This document shows positions 31,321 through 40,347 of a stretch of 49,077 nt of DNA, piece after piece (positions within the stretch are counted from its first letter, which is position 1; each line of letters starts with the position of its first letter). The notes under the pieces were generated by a model. The model was not told the DNA's origin and searched no databases. It saw only the letters and a list, made by a program, of their open reading frames with translations. A program made the translations under genes and the position numbers. Origin of the DNA: a virus. The DNA lies in the IMG/VR virus record IMGVR_UViG_3300032323_003252, positions 1-49,077 of that record. One strand, written 5' to 3'.

Positions 31321-31341
31321 CTTTTGTATTTTTTTGTATTT

Positions 31342-31830
31342 TTAGAAATTTAATACGCAATAATCCATACCCAAAGTCATTGTAATGTTTTGAGCGGCTG
31401 TATCATTATCAAAGTTTAAATCACCAAAGTTAGCATTCTTAATAAAGGCACCTTTAATTACCCATTCAGAAACGATATCACCTACAGGACCAACGATATC
31501 GATTACTACATCTTTCTTATAGAAATCTGAATAACCATCACGACCTGTTACTGATTCATGGTGTAAACGTACCCATTCCATTACTGCCTGAGCTCCTGAA
31601 GGAGTAATAGGGTCAAATAATGTCAATGAGATATCGTTCCATCTCAATTTACCTTTAACTTTACGGTAAGTATTGATATGGTTCAAAATGATTTCACCTT
31701 GTTCGAATCCTAAACCGGAAACACCTTTAATAATATATGCAGGGATGCCATCGACGTACATGATAAATCTATTCTGTACTTTAGGTTCGAAGGCTGTGAA
31801 AAATATTTCGTTTGAACTTAAAATTGCCAT
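31342..31830 (-). CDS. 19: Tail tube protein (gp19-like)
   Basis: A 162-residue protein, the same size as T4 gp19 (163). Family features are FTAFEPKVQNRFIMYVDGIPAYIIKGVSGLGFEQGEIILNHINTYRKVKGKLRWNDISLTLFDPITPSGAQAVMEWVRLHHES and the ending TLGMDYCVLNF. It forms the hexameric rings of the inner tube through which DNA passes. It sits just after the sheath gene, as in T4, with its own ATATTTAT element and a strong terminator behind it. This insulation fits very high expression. Confidence 0.95.
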   Translation of the reverse strand: MAILSSNEIFFTAFEPKVQNRFIMYVDGIPAYIIKGVSGLGFEQGEIILNHINTYRKVKGKLRWNDISLTLFDPITPSGAQAVMEWVRLHHESVTGRDGYSDFYKKDVVIDIVGPVGDIVSEWVIKGAFIKNANFGDLNFDNDTAAQNITMTLGMDYCVLNF

Positions 31831-31842
31831 TTTGTTATTTTG

Positions 31843-31853
31843 TTATAAATATT
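31843..31853 (-). promoter_or_regulatory. ATATTTAT element before the tail tube gene
   Basis: The coding strand reads AATATTTATAACAAAATAAC, 12 bases before the ATG. Near-identical to the copies before gp26 and the 70-residue tail gene. Confidence 0.5.
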
Positions 31854-31867
31854 AGTTCCTTAAATTT

Positions 31868-33574
31868 TTATGCTGGGAAAGTAGCTCCTGTTGGTAAAAT
31901 GTTGAAGTCCAAATAAATGAATTCAGCAGTTTTAGTTGGTTGTAAATAAATTTGACCTACTAATTGATTTCTGTCAATTACATCTGCTGTATTATTTGTA
32001 TCATCCATTACTACTTTGAAAGCATACAAACCTTGTCTTTGTTGAATTGATTCTAAGTATGGGTTTACTTGAGCTAAGAATGCATTTCTTGTTGCGATAG
32101 TATTTTGTTCAAATACTAAATTTAAAGCAATTTGAGAAATATAGTTCTTAAGTTCAATTAATAATCTACGAACGTTTACTCTATCTAAAGCAGATGATTT
32201 AGTTTGTAATGTTTTCTGACCGTATACTACAACTCCAGTACCTGGGAATGTTGCAATTGGGTTTACTTTACCATTATATAATACATCACGGCTTGATTGA
32301 GGTAATTTTTGTTCTGCTCTAATTACTTGTCCTAATCCACCTCTGTTAATACCTGCAGGTGCAAACCAAGGTTCAGCTGCTTTATCGTTGAAAGCATAAA
32401 CACCACCTATTACAGTTGATGCAGGAACCCAAACGTTTTTACCTAAATCAGGATCTTGTACTTGAACCCAAGGCCAATATGAAGCAGCATATGAAGTATT
32501 ACGAGTAGCAGCTTGAGCAACTACAGAAGAAGCAGCTGCTGTTCCATAAGCTACTAAATCAAGTACATAAATATTATCACCTCTGTTTTGAGTGTTTGAA
32601 ATGATTGAAGTACAAACTCCAGTATGTAATGAATCAATTAATCCAGGAGTTAATATTACGTTAAATTTGTAATCATCAGCATTTGATAATAAGTTAACCA
32701 TGTTAGTATAACTACCACTAACTAAACCTTGAGTATTTGTATTAGTAATAGCTTGGTACATGTTAGCAGCTCCAAAAGTACCTACAGCTCCACCAAATGA
32801 ACCACTAGCGGATAATGGAATTGAAGATGTAAATTGATTTTTAGGAGTACCGTTATTATCAAAATAATCAGGAGTTAATAAATTAACTGATTTAACTCTT
32901 ACATAAGAAGAAGCATTTGGAAAAGAACCAGAAACTTCAATTTGGTTAGTAGTTGAGTTATAATTAAAAGTATAATCACCAATTACTTTAGAAATGAAAT
33001 TAGGAGCTTTAGGATCTAATGATAAGTTAGTCCAAGTTTCTAATACAGTTTTAGAATTTGTTAAATCATTACCTTGTCTGATTAATAAATCAAATGTACC
33101 TGAAGAAGTACTAGCATTTACAATTTCCCATCTAATATTATCAGATGAACCACTTGCTAATTGACCATTAGTACCTTCTGAAGAAGTACTATTCATAATA
33201 GCACCTTTAGAAATAGTTTCTAATACTAAAGCGGGTTGGGTTGATGCTAAAGAAGAAGCTGAAATAGCTGATGATGAAGCAAAAGTGTAAGAACCACTTA
33301 CTACACGAGCAACTAACAAACTTTCTCCCCCGTTTTGGAAATAATTGTAAGCAGTGATTGATGTTAAATATGTGTAAGTATCACTAGCACTTACGAAAGT
33401 TGTACCAAAAATGTTTTGGAATTGACTGTATGAGGTAACTACTGTTGGTATTTCAACAGGACCTTTTACAGTAGGACCTATAATTGCTGCTCCTACAGTT
33501 ACTGGTTGTTGAGTGATGAAAGACTGGTCGTTTTCTCTCGCAAGTACACCAGGTGATATTAATGTTTCTGCCAT
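31868..33574 (-). CDS. 18: Tail sheath protein (gp18-like)
   Basis: A 568-residue contractile sheath protein. The N-terminal strand reads MAETLISPGVLARENDQSF, followed by VGAAIIGPTVKGPVEIPTVVTSYSQFQNIFG, the hallmark of phage sheaths. The C-terminal domain has RRLLIELKNYISQIALNLVFEQNTIATRNAFLAQVNPYLESIQQRQGLYAFKVVMDDTNN and ends with a beta strand for the sheath mesh. The variable middle is Ser/Thr-rich. Contraction drives the tube through the envelope. Two ATATTTAT elements and a terminator-like hairpin lie upstream, consistent with strong independent late expression. Confidence 0.97.
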   Translation of the reverse strand: MAETLISPGVLARENDQSFITQQPVTVGAAIIGPTVKGPVEIPTVVTSYSQFQNIFGTTFVSASDTYTYLTSITAYNYFQNGGESLLVARVVSGSYTFASSSAISASSLASTQPALVLETISKGAIMNSTSSEGTNGQLASGSSDNIRWEIVNASTSSGTFDLLIRQGNDLTNSKTVLETWTNLSLDPKAPNFISKVIGDYTFNYNSTTNQIEVSGSFPNASSYVRVKSVNLLTPDYFDNNGTPKNQFTSSIPLSASGSFGGAVGTFGAANMYQAITNTNTQGLVSGSYTNMVNLLSNADDYKFNVILTPGLIDSLHTGVCTSIISNTQNRGDNIYVLDLVAYGTAAASSVVAQAATRNTSYAASYWPWVQVQDPDLGKNVWVPASTVIGGVYAFNDKAAEPWFAPAGINRGGLGQVIRAEQKLPQSSRDVLYNGKVNPIATFPGTGVVVYGQKTLQTKSSALDRVNVRRLLIELKNYISQIALNLVFEQNTIATRNAFLAQVNPYLESIQQRQGLYAFKVVMDDTNNTADVIDRNQLVGQIYLQPTKTAEFIYLDFNILPTGATFPA

Positions 33575-33594
33575 TTTCTTTAGTTTTTATTCTG

Positions 33595-33604
33595 TTATAA
33601 ATAT
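33595..33604 (-). promoter_or_regulatory. ATATTTAT element before the sheath gene (proximal copy)
   Basis: The coding strand reads ATATTTATAACAGAATAAAA, 20 bases before the ATG. Confidence 0.5.
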
Positions 33605-33607
33605 GAT

Positions 33608-33640
33608 AAAAAAATTCAAAAGTTGTTACACTTATAACAA
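33608..33640 (-). terminator. Terminator-like hairpin upstream of the sheath gene
   Basis: TTGTTA/TAACAA stem (6 bp, 6-base loop), followed on the minus strand by CTTTTGAATTTTTTTATC. The stem is short and A+T-rich, but the T-run is good. It separates the 219-residue fibre-like gene from the sheath gene. Confidence 0.5.
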
Positions 33641-33658
33641 TTAATAAAAACCTTTATG

Positions 33659-33671
33659 TATAAATATATTA
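33659..33671 (-). promoter_or_regulatory. ATATTTAT element before the sheath gene (distal copy)
   Basis: The coding strand reads AATATATTTATAC, 85 bases before the ATG and upstream of the hairpin. Transcripts from here would have to pass the terminator-like stem. Confidence 0.35.
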
Positions 33672-33675
33672 TATT

Positions 33676-34335
33676 TTAATAATACATTATATGATAATGA
33701 AAATCAGTTCCTGGACTTTGGGATTCAAAAGTTAAAGTACTTGCTACTAAACTATTTACTACTATAGAACTAGCTCCACTTCCAGAAACGGTTGCTGTTA
33801 CAAAACAATTTGTTCCTAATGTTTTACCACTAATTTGAGTAATATTAATAGCAACTGTTGGTGTTGGAGTTCCTGTTTTAGAGGCACCAGCAATCATTTT
33901 TAAATTAGCACTTGGAATTGAAGGAGATCCACTAGGATAAACAACGCTATCTATTTGAGTTGGAGTAGCATACGATAAAGCATATGATGAAGATACAGAC
34001 CAAGAAGATGTTGTTAATAATCTTTCGGTTACAGGATTATATACAGGACCAGTTGCAGAATAATATAAACCTGTTAATGTAGAGCCAGTAGATGCTAAAT
34101 ATGGAATTGTATAACCTTGGTTTGCTACTGTATTTGAAATTTGTACATTTATTGCTCTAGAGGCACTAGTAGCATGTGATATACTACCTGTAATAACAGA
34201 ACCTGTGGCATTTAACGTTCCAGAAATGATTAAATCATAAGCATAAGTACCTGTAAAAGCATCAATAGATTGAGTAATATGACCTACTTGGATTGTAGCT
34301 CCTGTTGTTATACCTGTTTTTGATAGTGTTGCCAT
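33676..34335 (-). CDS. Fibre-like virion protein, 219 residues
   Basis: A Ser/Thr/Gly-rich beta protein (TLNATGSVITGSISHATSASRAIN and SVSSSYALSYATP) of the same style as the long fibres upstream. It ends VASTLTFESQSPGTDFHYHIMYY. The TGS and SxSxSYA repeats suggest a shaft-like trimer. It lies between the second LamG triplet and the sheath gene, with its own ATATTTAT element. Likely a minor fibre or neck-associated protein; no family can be named. Confidence 0.75.
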   Translation of the reverse strand: MATLSKTGITTGATIQVGHITQSIDAFTGTYAYDLIISGTLNATGSVITGSISHATSASRAINVQISNTVANQGYTIPYLASTGSTLTGLYYSATGPVYNPVTERLLTTSSWSVSSSYALSYATPTQIDSVVYPSGSPSIPSANLKMIAGASKTGTPTPTVAINITQISGKTLGTNCFVTATVSGSGASSIVVNSLVASTLTFESQSPGTDFHYHIMYY

Positions 34336-34337
34336 TT

Positions 34338-34349
34338 ATAATAAATATT
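34338..34349 (-). promoter_or_regulatory. ATATTTAT element before the 219-residue gene
   Basis: The coding strand reads AATATTTATTAT, 2 bases before the ATG. It overlaps the stop region of the LamG gene upstream. Confidence 0.45.
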
Positions 34350-35001
34350 ACAAACCAAATCTTCCTTTTTGAGCGTTATAGTTTTGTAGGATTTCCGCAT
34401 TAGAAAGCCCTCTATTGTAAACCATTGTTGTATAAATTTTTCCATTATATTGTTCGTTAGTAGTAGAGTTAGTTCCAATTCTAAAGTTTGAATTTGAATT
34501 CCCTATTGAAGCATTTGAACTGCCTGTACTTATTACTATTCCATTTTTTAAATAGTTAGTTGTAGTTCCAATTCTTCTTCCAGCAATCATAGTAATTGAT
34601 GTTGTGAAATTACTAGTAGAAGCATATGCACTGCTATTATCTAACCATAAAAAAACATAAGAATTGGACCACCCAAATTGTAAATTACCAGAATTATAAT
34701 TACCAAAGGTAGTTCCAACACCAGCACCATTAGATTGAACCCACTGAATTATTGTAAAGTCACTAGTTCCAGATAATAACCCATTTGGTAAATTAACATA
34801 ATCATCCGACCCATCAAACACAATTGATGATGCATTTCCAGCAGAACTAAAGGTAGGACCATTTGTTAATGTTCCATTATTTGATCCTGCTAAATCTCTC
34901 CACGTAGTAGAACCTGATGTATATGAATTTTGGTCTGAGGCATCTAGGGATAAAATTAGACCGTCTGTAACTATTCTTCCATTTGCGTATTGTGTTGCCA
35001 T
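34348..35001 (-). CDS. LamG/concanavalin-like adhesion protein (paralogue 6)
   Basis: A 217-residue single LamG-like domain: VTDGLILSLDASDQNSYTSGSTTWRDLAGSNNGTLTNGPTF, then SIVFDGSDDYVNL, FTIIQWV, a variable central part, and IYTTMVYNRGLSNAEILQNYNAQKGRFGL at the end. Such jelly-roll domains bind sugars and often sit at tail fibre tips. It is one of six related genes in the window. Five of the six end in RFGL or RFGI, perhaps a docking peptide. The variable part lies between about residues 85 and 150. Confidence 0.88.
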   Translation of the reverse strand: MATQYANGRIVTDGLILSLDASDQNSYTSGSTTWRDLAGSNNGTLTNGPTFSSAGNASSIVFDGSDDYVNLPNGLLSGTSDFTIIQWVQSNGAGVGTTFGNYNSGNLQFGWSNSYVFLWLDNSSAYASTSNFTTSITMIAGRRIGTTTNYLKNGIVISTGSSNASIGNSNSNFRIGTNSTTNEQYNGKIYTTMVYNRGLSNAEILQNYNAQKGRFGL

Positions 35002-35002
35002 A

Positions 35003-35683
35003 TTATAATCCGAATCTACCTTTTAAGGCGTTAAAATTTTGTTGAATTTCTGCTTGTGAAAGCGCTCGATTGTACATACTAGCATATGCTATTTTTGCAT
35101 TAACATATCTACCTATAGTATAATCTGTACCTATCATAAGATTAGTTCCCACAGTTGTATTTGCTGTTACATTTGTATACGAACGTACAACAACATTATT
35201 ATTTACTTGAAAAATAGATTGTGTTGGATTCACAGAAACACAACAAAAACACCATGTATTAAGGGGAATTGGTATTCCAGGATCATAAAGATATGTATTA
35301 GGATCATCATTCCAATGATATCCGATTCCTGTAGGTGTTGGGTATAACAAGTTCATTCCTGTTGTGCTTCCTCCTCCTCCTCTATTAAATACTAATCCTG
35401 TTCCTTGAGTTCCGTTATTGTATCTATTAATTATTATTGTAAAGGTTAATGCATTAGATGTTATACTATTTGTATTACAAGTAATAGAATCATTTGTTCC
35501 ATCAAGTACAATTGACCCTAACGACCCAGTATCAAAAGTAGGTCCATTATTTAATGTTCCATTATAAATTCCTGCTAAATCCCTCCATGTAGTAGAACCA
35601 GAAACATATGAATTTCTGTCACCAGCATCTAATACTAGTACTAATCCGTTTGTTACTATGGTTGGTCCGTTTGAATAACTCAT
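35003..35683 (-). CDS. LamG/concanavalin-like adhesion protein (paralogue 5)
   Basis: A 226-residue relative of its neighbours. It has TNGLVLVLDAGDRNSYVSGSTTWRDLAGIYNGTLNNGPTFDTG, IVLDGTNDSITC, a divergent middle with CFCCVSVNP, and the shared end ASMYNRALSQAEIQQNFNALKGRFGL. The next gene follows after 1 base. It has its own ATATTTAT element. Sugar or surface binding at a fibre tip is inferred from the fold. The unusual cysteine run in the middle is not seen in the paralogues. Confidence 0.88.
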   Translation of the reverse strand: MSYSNGPTIVTNGLVLVLDAGDRNSYVSGSTTWRDLAGIYNGTLNNGPTFDTGSLGSIVLDGTNDSITCNTNSITSNALTFTIIINRYNNGTQGTGLVFNRGGGGSTTGMNLLYPTPTGIGYHWNDDPNTYLYDPGIPIPLNTWCFCCVSVNPTQSIFQVNNNVVVRSYTNVTANTTVGTNLMIGTDYTIGRYVNAKIAYASMYNRALSQAEIQQNFNALKGRFGL

Positions 35684-35687
35684 TTAT

Positions 35688-35697
35688 GATAAATATT
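35688..35697 (-). promoter_or_regulatory. ATATTTAT element before LamG paralogue 5
   Basis: The coding strand reads AATATTTATC, 4 bases before the ATG. Confidence 0.45.
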
Positions 35698-35698
35698 T

Positions 35699-36415
35699 TT
35701 ATAGTCCAAAGCGTGCTTTTTGTGCGTTGTAGTTTTGGAGGATTTCTTGGGCTGAGAGTGATTGATTATACATTATAGAATTACTTATATTTCCTTTAAA
35801 AGGAGCAACAACACCAGATGTTTTAGTATAAGTTCCACCGACAATTACTTTATTATTTACAGCATCATACCCCACACCGCTAGACCAAGTTGTATTAATA
35901 TCAAGAACTCCATTAACATAGCTTTTCATATTAAGACCATCATAAGTTATAGAAATTTGATACCATGTATTTATATTAATTGTTGTAGTTCCAGTTATAT
36001 CAATGTATAATCCAGCTCCACTGCCTGTGTTTGCTCCTACCACATATCTAACTTTATGTGGGTTGTTCCATAATTGACAGAAAAAACCAGCTACTAATAA
36101 TTCTGAGTAACTACAAAAGATACCTTGTTGTCTTCCATCACTATCGGTATTATACACCCAAGAACTTAAGGTAAATGTAGAAGGTCTAAGGATTAAAGGA
36201 TTACCACAATCAACATAATCATTAGTTCCATCAAATACAATACTACCCAACGACCCAGTATTAAAAGTTGGCCCATTAGTTAAAGATCCAGAATTATTAT
36301 TTCCTGATAAATCATACCAAGTAGTCCCAGACCCAGGATAAGAATTTTTATCGGCTGCATCTAAGGATAGTACTAATCCTGTTTCTACTGTATTTGGTCC
36401 TCCGTGTACGGGCAT
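35699..36415 (-). CDS. LamG/concanavalin-like adhesion protein (paralogue 4)
   Basis: A 238-residue protein with the clearest LamG pattern. VETGLVLSLDAADKNSYPGSGTTWYDLSGNNNSGSLTNGPTF and FDGTNDYVDCG come first, then FTLSSWVYNTDSDG, WYQISITYDGLNMKSYVNGVLD and KVIVGG. It ends SIMYNQSLSAQEILQNYNAQKARFGL. This resembles LamG repeats that bind polysaccharides. It opens the second triplet of paralogues, next to the 1016-residue fibre and the 91-residue protein. Confidence 0.9.
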   Translation of the reverse strand: MPVHGGPNTVETGLVLSLDAADKNSYPGSGTTWYDLSGNNNSGSLTNGPTFNTGSLGSIVFDGTNDYVDCGNPLILRPSTFTLSSWVYNTDSDGRQQGIFCSYSELLVAGFFCQLWNNPHKVRYVVGANTGSGAGLYIDITGTTTININTWYQISITYDGLNMKSYVNGVLDINTTWSSGVGYDAVNNKVIVGGTYTKTSGVVAPFKGNISNSIMYNQSLSAQEILQNYNAQKARFGL

Positions 36416-36417
36416 AA

Positions 36418-36693
36418 TTAAATGGTTCTCATTCCGAATGGTGGATTAGGATCAGTCCATTCTGGTCCTGCTAAAATAACTAAAATTTCCTCGTAAGTAT
36501 AAGGTCCTTCTTTTGTAGTTAAATTTGCAACACAGTAAGGAATTGGTCCATCCCATTTTACAAATGTTTTTGTTTCATCTACTGATTTGCGAACAGTATC
36601 TATAGATGTTTCACAAACTTGGGTAAAATCAATTTGATCTAATTCGCTAACAGCAAAGATCATAAATTCTCTATTATCATATATTTCAGGCAT
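36418..36693 (-). CDS. Hypothetical protein, 91 residues
   Basis: A compact soluble protein (MPEIYDNREFMIFAVSELDQIDFTQVCETSIDTVRKSVDETKTFVKWDG...YTYEEILVILAGPEWTDP), unrecognised. Its place between a long fibre and the LamG proteins, with its own ATATTTAT element, suggests a fibre connector or assembly helper, but the sequence alone gives no function. Confidence 0.75.
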   Translation of the reverse strand: MPEIYDNREFMIFAVSELDQIDFTQVCETSIDTVRKSVDETKTFVKWDGPIPYCVANLTTKEGPYTYEEILVILAGPEWTDPNPPFGMRTI

Positions 36694-36695
36694 AA

Positions 36696-36706
36696 TTATA
36701 AATATT
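36696..36706 (-). promoter_or_regulatory. ATATTTAT element before the 91-residue gene
   Basis: The coding strand reads AATATTTATAATT, 2 bases before the ATG. Identical in layout to the copy at 42375. Confidence 0.45.
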
Positions 36707-36711
36707 TTTTA

Positions 36712-39700
36712 TTAATATAAAGCATTCCAACTAGTTCCATCCCAAAAATATGGTTTAGGAGGAGTTGATGAAGATACAGCAAAACTTCCTGTTGGCACAC
36801 CTGATGTTGGGAGTGGGTTTTGTGGAGTTAAGGTTAATACACTATTAATGGTTACTGATGATGTTGTTACTGTTGCTTGTGTAATATTACCTACACCAAT
36901 ATCCCATTTACCTGTTGTTTCATAATTCCATAATCTAGCATCAACCCCTGATGTCCATAAACCCATATAAACACCATCTGTAGATCCTGTATTAGTGGTT
37001 GGGTTTGTTAATTTTATACCAGAAGGCCATGAGCCAAATGGTGAATGAATATGATGATAACTTCCATTAGTTTCTAAAGATTGCCATGTTCTTACACCTT
37101 GGGTAAGAACAGAAGGAACTTGTAATCCTGCTCCTCCTTCAAATGAATCTAAGACTCTATTTCCACCAGATCCTAATTCTATATAAAAGGGTTGACCATA
37201 ATCTCTCCTGGATATAATTCCAACTTTATGACCTGCTTCTCCAGGTAAACCAGCATCTAAAAATATAGAGGACCAGAAATCATTTTGTATAACAAGTCTA
37301 TCAGAAGCACTACCGCTATCAACTCCTCCAGTAAATATTCTTCCGGTATCATCAACTGTTGCTACTTGTGTTGAGCTAGCATTTTGAATAGTTAATGCTT
37401 TGGTAGCGGAAGTTGTTCCTGCTCCTTTTATTTCTAATCTTGCTGTGGGAGATGTTGTTCCAATACCTATATTACCATTAGATAACATAGTCATTACACG
37501 ATTACTAAATCCTATAAATGAATCATGGGCTAATTTAAAATCTAATCTTGTTCTAGAATTTGTTCCTGGATTTTCGTAACGAGAAATTTCTAATGCTGCG
37601 GCAGCACCAAAAGCTTGTCCTGCTAGTCCTTGACGTGCTAAAACTAAAACTTCCTTAGGATCATTTAATACAGTAGCTGATGTTTGAGTAGGATGAATAA
37701 TCATTGCACTACCTGAATCATAAGTATATCCATTGTCATCTATAACTTTATCTCCTACTTGTAAACGTACCCTCGGAGATGAAGTACTTACTCCAGTATT
37801 ACCACTTGAACTTATAAATAATTGGCTTGTATTAAAAGCAGAAGTTCCATCATCTAGTATTGTTAATCTTGCTGTTGTTGATGAATTTTCAACTCGCAAT
37901 GCTGTTGTAGCTGATGTAGTACCAGAACCTCTAATACCTAATTCAGCCCCAATATCAGTTGAAGTTCCTATAACTGTATTACCGGCATCAGGTTGCAACA
38001 TTAAATGAGGAATAGAAGGTGAATTACTAATAGACAAAGCTCTATTCCAAAATGCTCCTACACCAAATTTCCAATATCCTATACTTATTGTTCCACTACC
38101 ACCATCAGTAGGTGTTATAATTCTAAGATTGCGATTTCCTGATGCTCCAGGAGCTATAGTAGTACCTATCCCCATAAAACCTCTTCCAAAAACATTATCT
38201 TCTGTAATAACGGTATTGTCTGATACTCCTCCTATAAGAGCATTAGGTCTTATAATATTATCACTTCCTGAAATAAAAGCAGATCCAATTGCTGTAAATG
38301 ATCCTGTTACTGTTAAATTATTGTTAAAATTACCAGAACCAGATACTTGAAGTTTATATCCTAAATCTGTAGTACCGCCAATTATTACATTACCATTAAT
38401 AATTTGAGAACCACTAGCATAAACAGAACCAGTAATACTTATAATATTAGATATAGAAACTTTTGTACTATACCCTAGTGGTTGAAAATTGATTCCCCAA
38501 TGTCCTATATTTGCAACATTACCGGCTGCTGTATCAAATTTAAAATTACCAGATTCTCCTGTTATTCGTATATTTCCTGTTCCAATAAACCATTGACCAT
38601 CATCATATATTTGAGCATTAGTTGAACCTGCACTATTTTGTACTAAAAATGCTGTAGTTGCTGAGGTTGTTCCTAATCCTCTAATTAATACGCTTTGTGT
38701 TAATGGATTAACAAATGAAGCTGTAGCAGCATAAGATGCACTAGTAGCACTTCCTAATAAACTACCAGTAAATGAACCAGTTATTGAACCAGTAATAGAT
38801 GCTAAAGTACCTGTAGCAACTACTTTAATAGGATAAGTACCAAATTTACCAATGTTAACTGTATTATCAGAAAATGCTTCTATTACTGGTAAACCAGCAA
38901 CCGTATTTACTGAAAATAAAGAACCAGTAAGGGAGTCTGTTATTGAAAATAACTGTCCTGTAGAACCTTGTATGTCTACTACTGTAGAACCTGATTTGTA
39001 AATTTGAAGTGATGAGCCTGTTCCTGATGATGTAATAGCTAATGAACCTGTTATTGTTAAACCGGTTCTAAAACTACCGGTATTTGCTGTTAAATTACCA
39101 ACAGTTATATTATTGTTTGTAGTATTTCCTCGGTTAGTAACTGTATTTAGAGTATCAGATTCGGTAAAAGTAGGTCCAACGTAAATATTTCCATTGTCCT
39201 CATCAAAATAAAGAGTTTTATTAGCTACATTAGGAATAGTAGCTAAACCAGGTGCTAATACATTACCATAAAACTGAGTCATACCATATACCTCTAATGC
39301 TCTACCAGATCCACTTATTAGTGCCGATCCTGTTATAGTCAAACTACCAGTTGGTATTCTTACAGTACCGAATAAAGTTTGAAAATCATTAGCTGCATCA
39401 CCTAACTGGTTAGAACCAGTAGATAATTGAGTCTGATTTACTACTAGAGTATTTATTGAGGCTGTTCCTAATACAACAACATTACCTGTTACCAGGGCAG
39501 AAGAGGCTGTAAAAGGTCCTATAACCTTTAGAGAACCTGTTATTTCTGCTGATCCTGTGTAAGGAAAGGGTGGAATATAATTTTCTAAATAAGAAGCAGT
39601 AACAGCATAATTTGAATATGATGAAGAAATAGCTATTGAGCTAGTTATATTAAGCAAGGAAATAATACTTCCAGTACCATCAGCTAAATAAGTACCATCG

Positions 39701-39762
39701 GTTTGTACAACACGTTGATAGGTATTACTTATGGATGAACCTGAAAAATTTGCTATGGACAT
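36712..39762 (-). CDS. Long tail fibre protein with Thr-Gly-Ser repeats, 1016 residues
   Basis: A shaft-like fibre protein full of TGS, SGS and SASYA repeats (ITGSITGSFTGSLLGSATSASYAATASFVN). Modules of the type GNVIIGGTTDLGYKLQVSGSGNF and NGNIGIGTTSPTARLEIKGAGTTSATKALTIQNAS recur, as in phage and adhesin stalks. It ends FWDGTSWNALY. A block at 38749-38997 is nearly identical in protein sequence to one in the 673-residue fibre. No intramolecular chaperone domain is visible. It likely forms a trimeric fibre or whisker; the tip binding is probably delegated to the LamG proteins nearby (inference). Confidence 0.88.
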   Translation of the reverse strand: MSIANFSGSSISNTYQRVVQTDGTYLADGTGSIISLLNITSSIAISSSYSNYAVTASYLENYIPPFPYTGSAEITGSLKVIGPFTASSALVTGNVVVLGTASINTLVVNQTQLSTGSNQLGDAANDFQTLFGTVRIPTGSLTITGSALISGSGRALEVYGMTQFYGNVLAPGLATIPNVANKTLYFDEDNGNIYVGPTFTESDTLNTVTNRGNTTNNNITVGNLTANTGSFRTGLTITGSLAITSSGTGSSLQIYKSGSTVVDIQGSTGQLFSITDSLTGSLFSVNTVAGLPVIEAFSDNTVNIGKFGTYPIKVVATGTLASITGSITGSFTGSLLGSATSASYAATASFVNPLTQSVLIRGLGTTSATTAFLVQNSAGSTNAQIYDDGQWFIGTGNIRITGESGNFKFDTAAGNVANIGHWGINFQPLGYSTKVSISNIISITGSVYASGSQIINGNVIIGGTTDLGYKLQVSGSGNFNNNLTVTGSFTAIGSAFISGSDNIIRPNALIGGVSDNTVITEDNVFGRGFMGIGTTIAPGASGNRNLRIITPTDGGSGTISIGYWKFGVGAFWNRALSISNSPSIPHLMLQPDAGNTVIGTSTDIGAELGIRGSGTTSATTALRVENSSTTARLTILDDGTSAFNTSQLFISSSGNTGVSTSSPRVRLQVGDKVIDDNGYTYDSGSAMIIHPTQTSATVLNDPKEVLVLARQGLAGQAFGAAAALEISRYENPGTNSRTRLDFKLAHDSFIGFSNRVMTMLSNGNIGIGTTSPTARLEIKGAGTTSATKALTIQNASSTQVATVDDTGRIFTGGVDSGSASDRLVIQNDFWSSIFLDAGLPGEAGHKVGIISRRDYGQPFYIELGSGGNRVLDSFEGGAGLQVPSVLTQGVRTWQSLETNGSYHHIHSPFGSWPSGIKLTNPTTNTGSTDGVYMGLWTSGVDARLWNYETTGKWDIGVGNITQATVTTSSVTINSVLTLTPQNPLPTSGVPTGSFAVSSSTPPKPYFWDGTSWNALY
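38749..38997 (-). repeat. Fibre module shared with the 673-residue fibre (copy 1)
   Basis: Encodes KSGSTVVDIQGSTG, QLFSITDSLTGSLFSVN, VAGLPVIEAFSDNTVNIGKF and ITGSITGSFTGSLLG. The protein matches copy 2 (44829-45077) at all but a few positions, while many third codon positions differ. Confidence 0.8.
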
Positions 39763-39774
39763 TTGTTAATCAAC

Positions 39775-40347
39775 TTAAAATTTATCTACAAGATATTCTA
39801 AAGTTGATTCTAATGATTTTTCAGAGAGTTTGTTTTCAGAAATATAGTTTTTTAAAACACGTTTTGCTTGAACATTTTGTTTTAACATAGTATCAAGTGA
39901 TTTATACTTTTTAATATCTATGTTTTCTTTAACTAATTTTCTAAATATTTTTTCTCCGTGGTTTATAGAATCAACTTTAGGAGTATCATCAATGTACGAA
40001 ACCTCTGTTACTTCCACAAGTGGTTTTAAAGAAGCTTCTTCCTCTTCTATCATTTCTACAGTAACTACTCTAGATTGTTCAAGGATATATTCTGACTTCC
40101 ACGGAGTAAAATAAGTATCATCAGCAATAACCTCTAATTTAACTTGTCCTTTAGATTTAAAACTATCAAAGTTTTTAAATTTACCAATGTTTACCTCACA
40201 AACACCTTCTTTGATTTTACCATCAAACATAAGGTTATGAGATTCACCTTCAATTACTAAACGAGCTACTGCTGTTTTTTCATTAGCTCCTTCAATAGCT
40301 ACCTTACATTTAAAGGTATTGTTCTTATCTGTGTATAATTTGAACAT
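39775..40347 (-). CDS. Hypothetical virion-associated protein, 190 residues
   Basis: The N-terminal half is beta-rich (MFKLYTDKNNTFKCKVAIEGANEKTAVARLVIEGESHNLMFDGKI). The C-terminal half is charged and helical (EKIFRKLVKENIDIKKYKSLDTMLKQNVQAKRVLKNYISENKLSEKSLE), joined by an acidic linker. I cannot name a family. The layout suggests a structural or scaffold-type protein. It overlaps the upstream 142-residue gene by 23 bases, and the fibre gene follows 12 bases later. Confidence 0.75.
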   Translation of the reverse strand: MFKLYTDKNNTFKCKVAIEGANEKTAVARLVIEGESHNLMFDGKIKEGVCEVNIGKFKNFDSFKSKGQVKLEVIADDTYFTPWKSEYILEQSRVVTVEMIEEEEASLKPLVEVTEVSYIDDTPKVDSINHGEKIFRKLVKENIDIKKYKSLDTMLKQNVQAKRVLKNYISENKLSEKSLESTLEYLVDKF

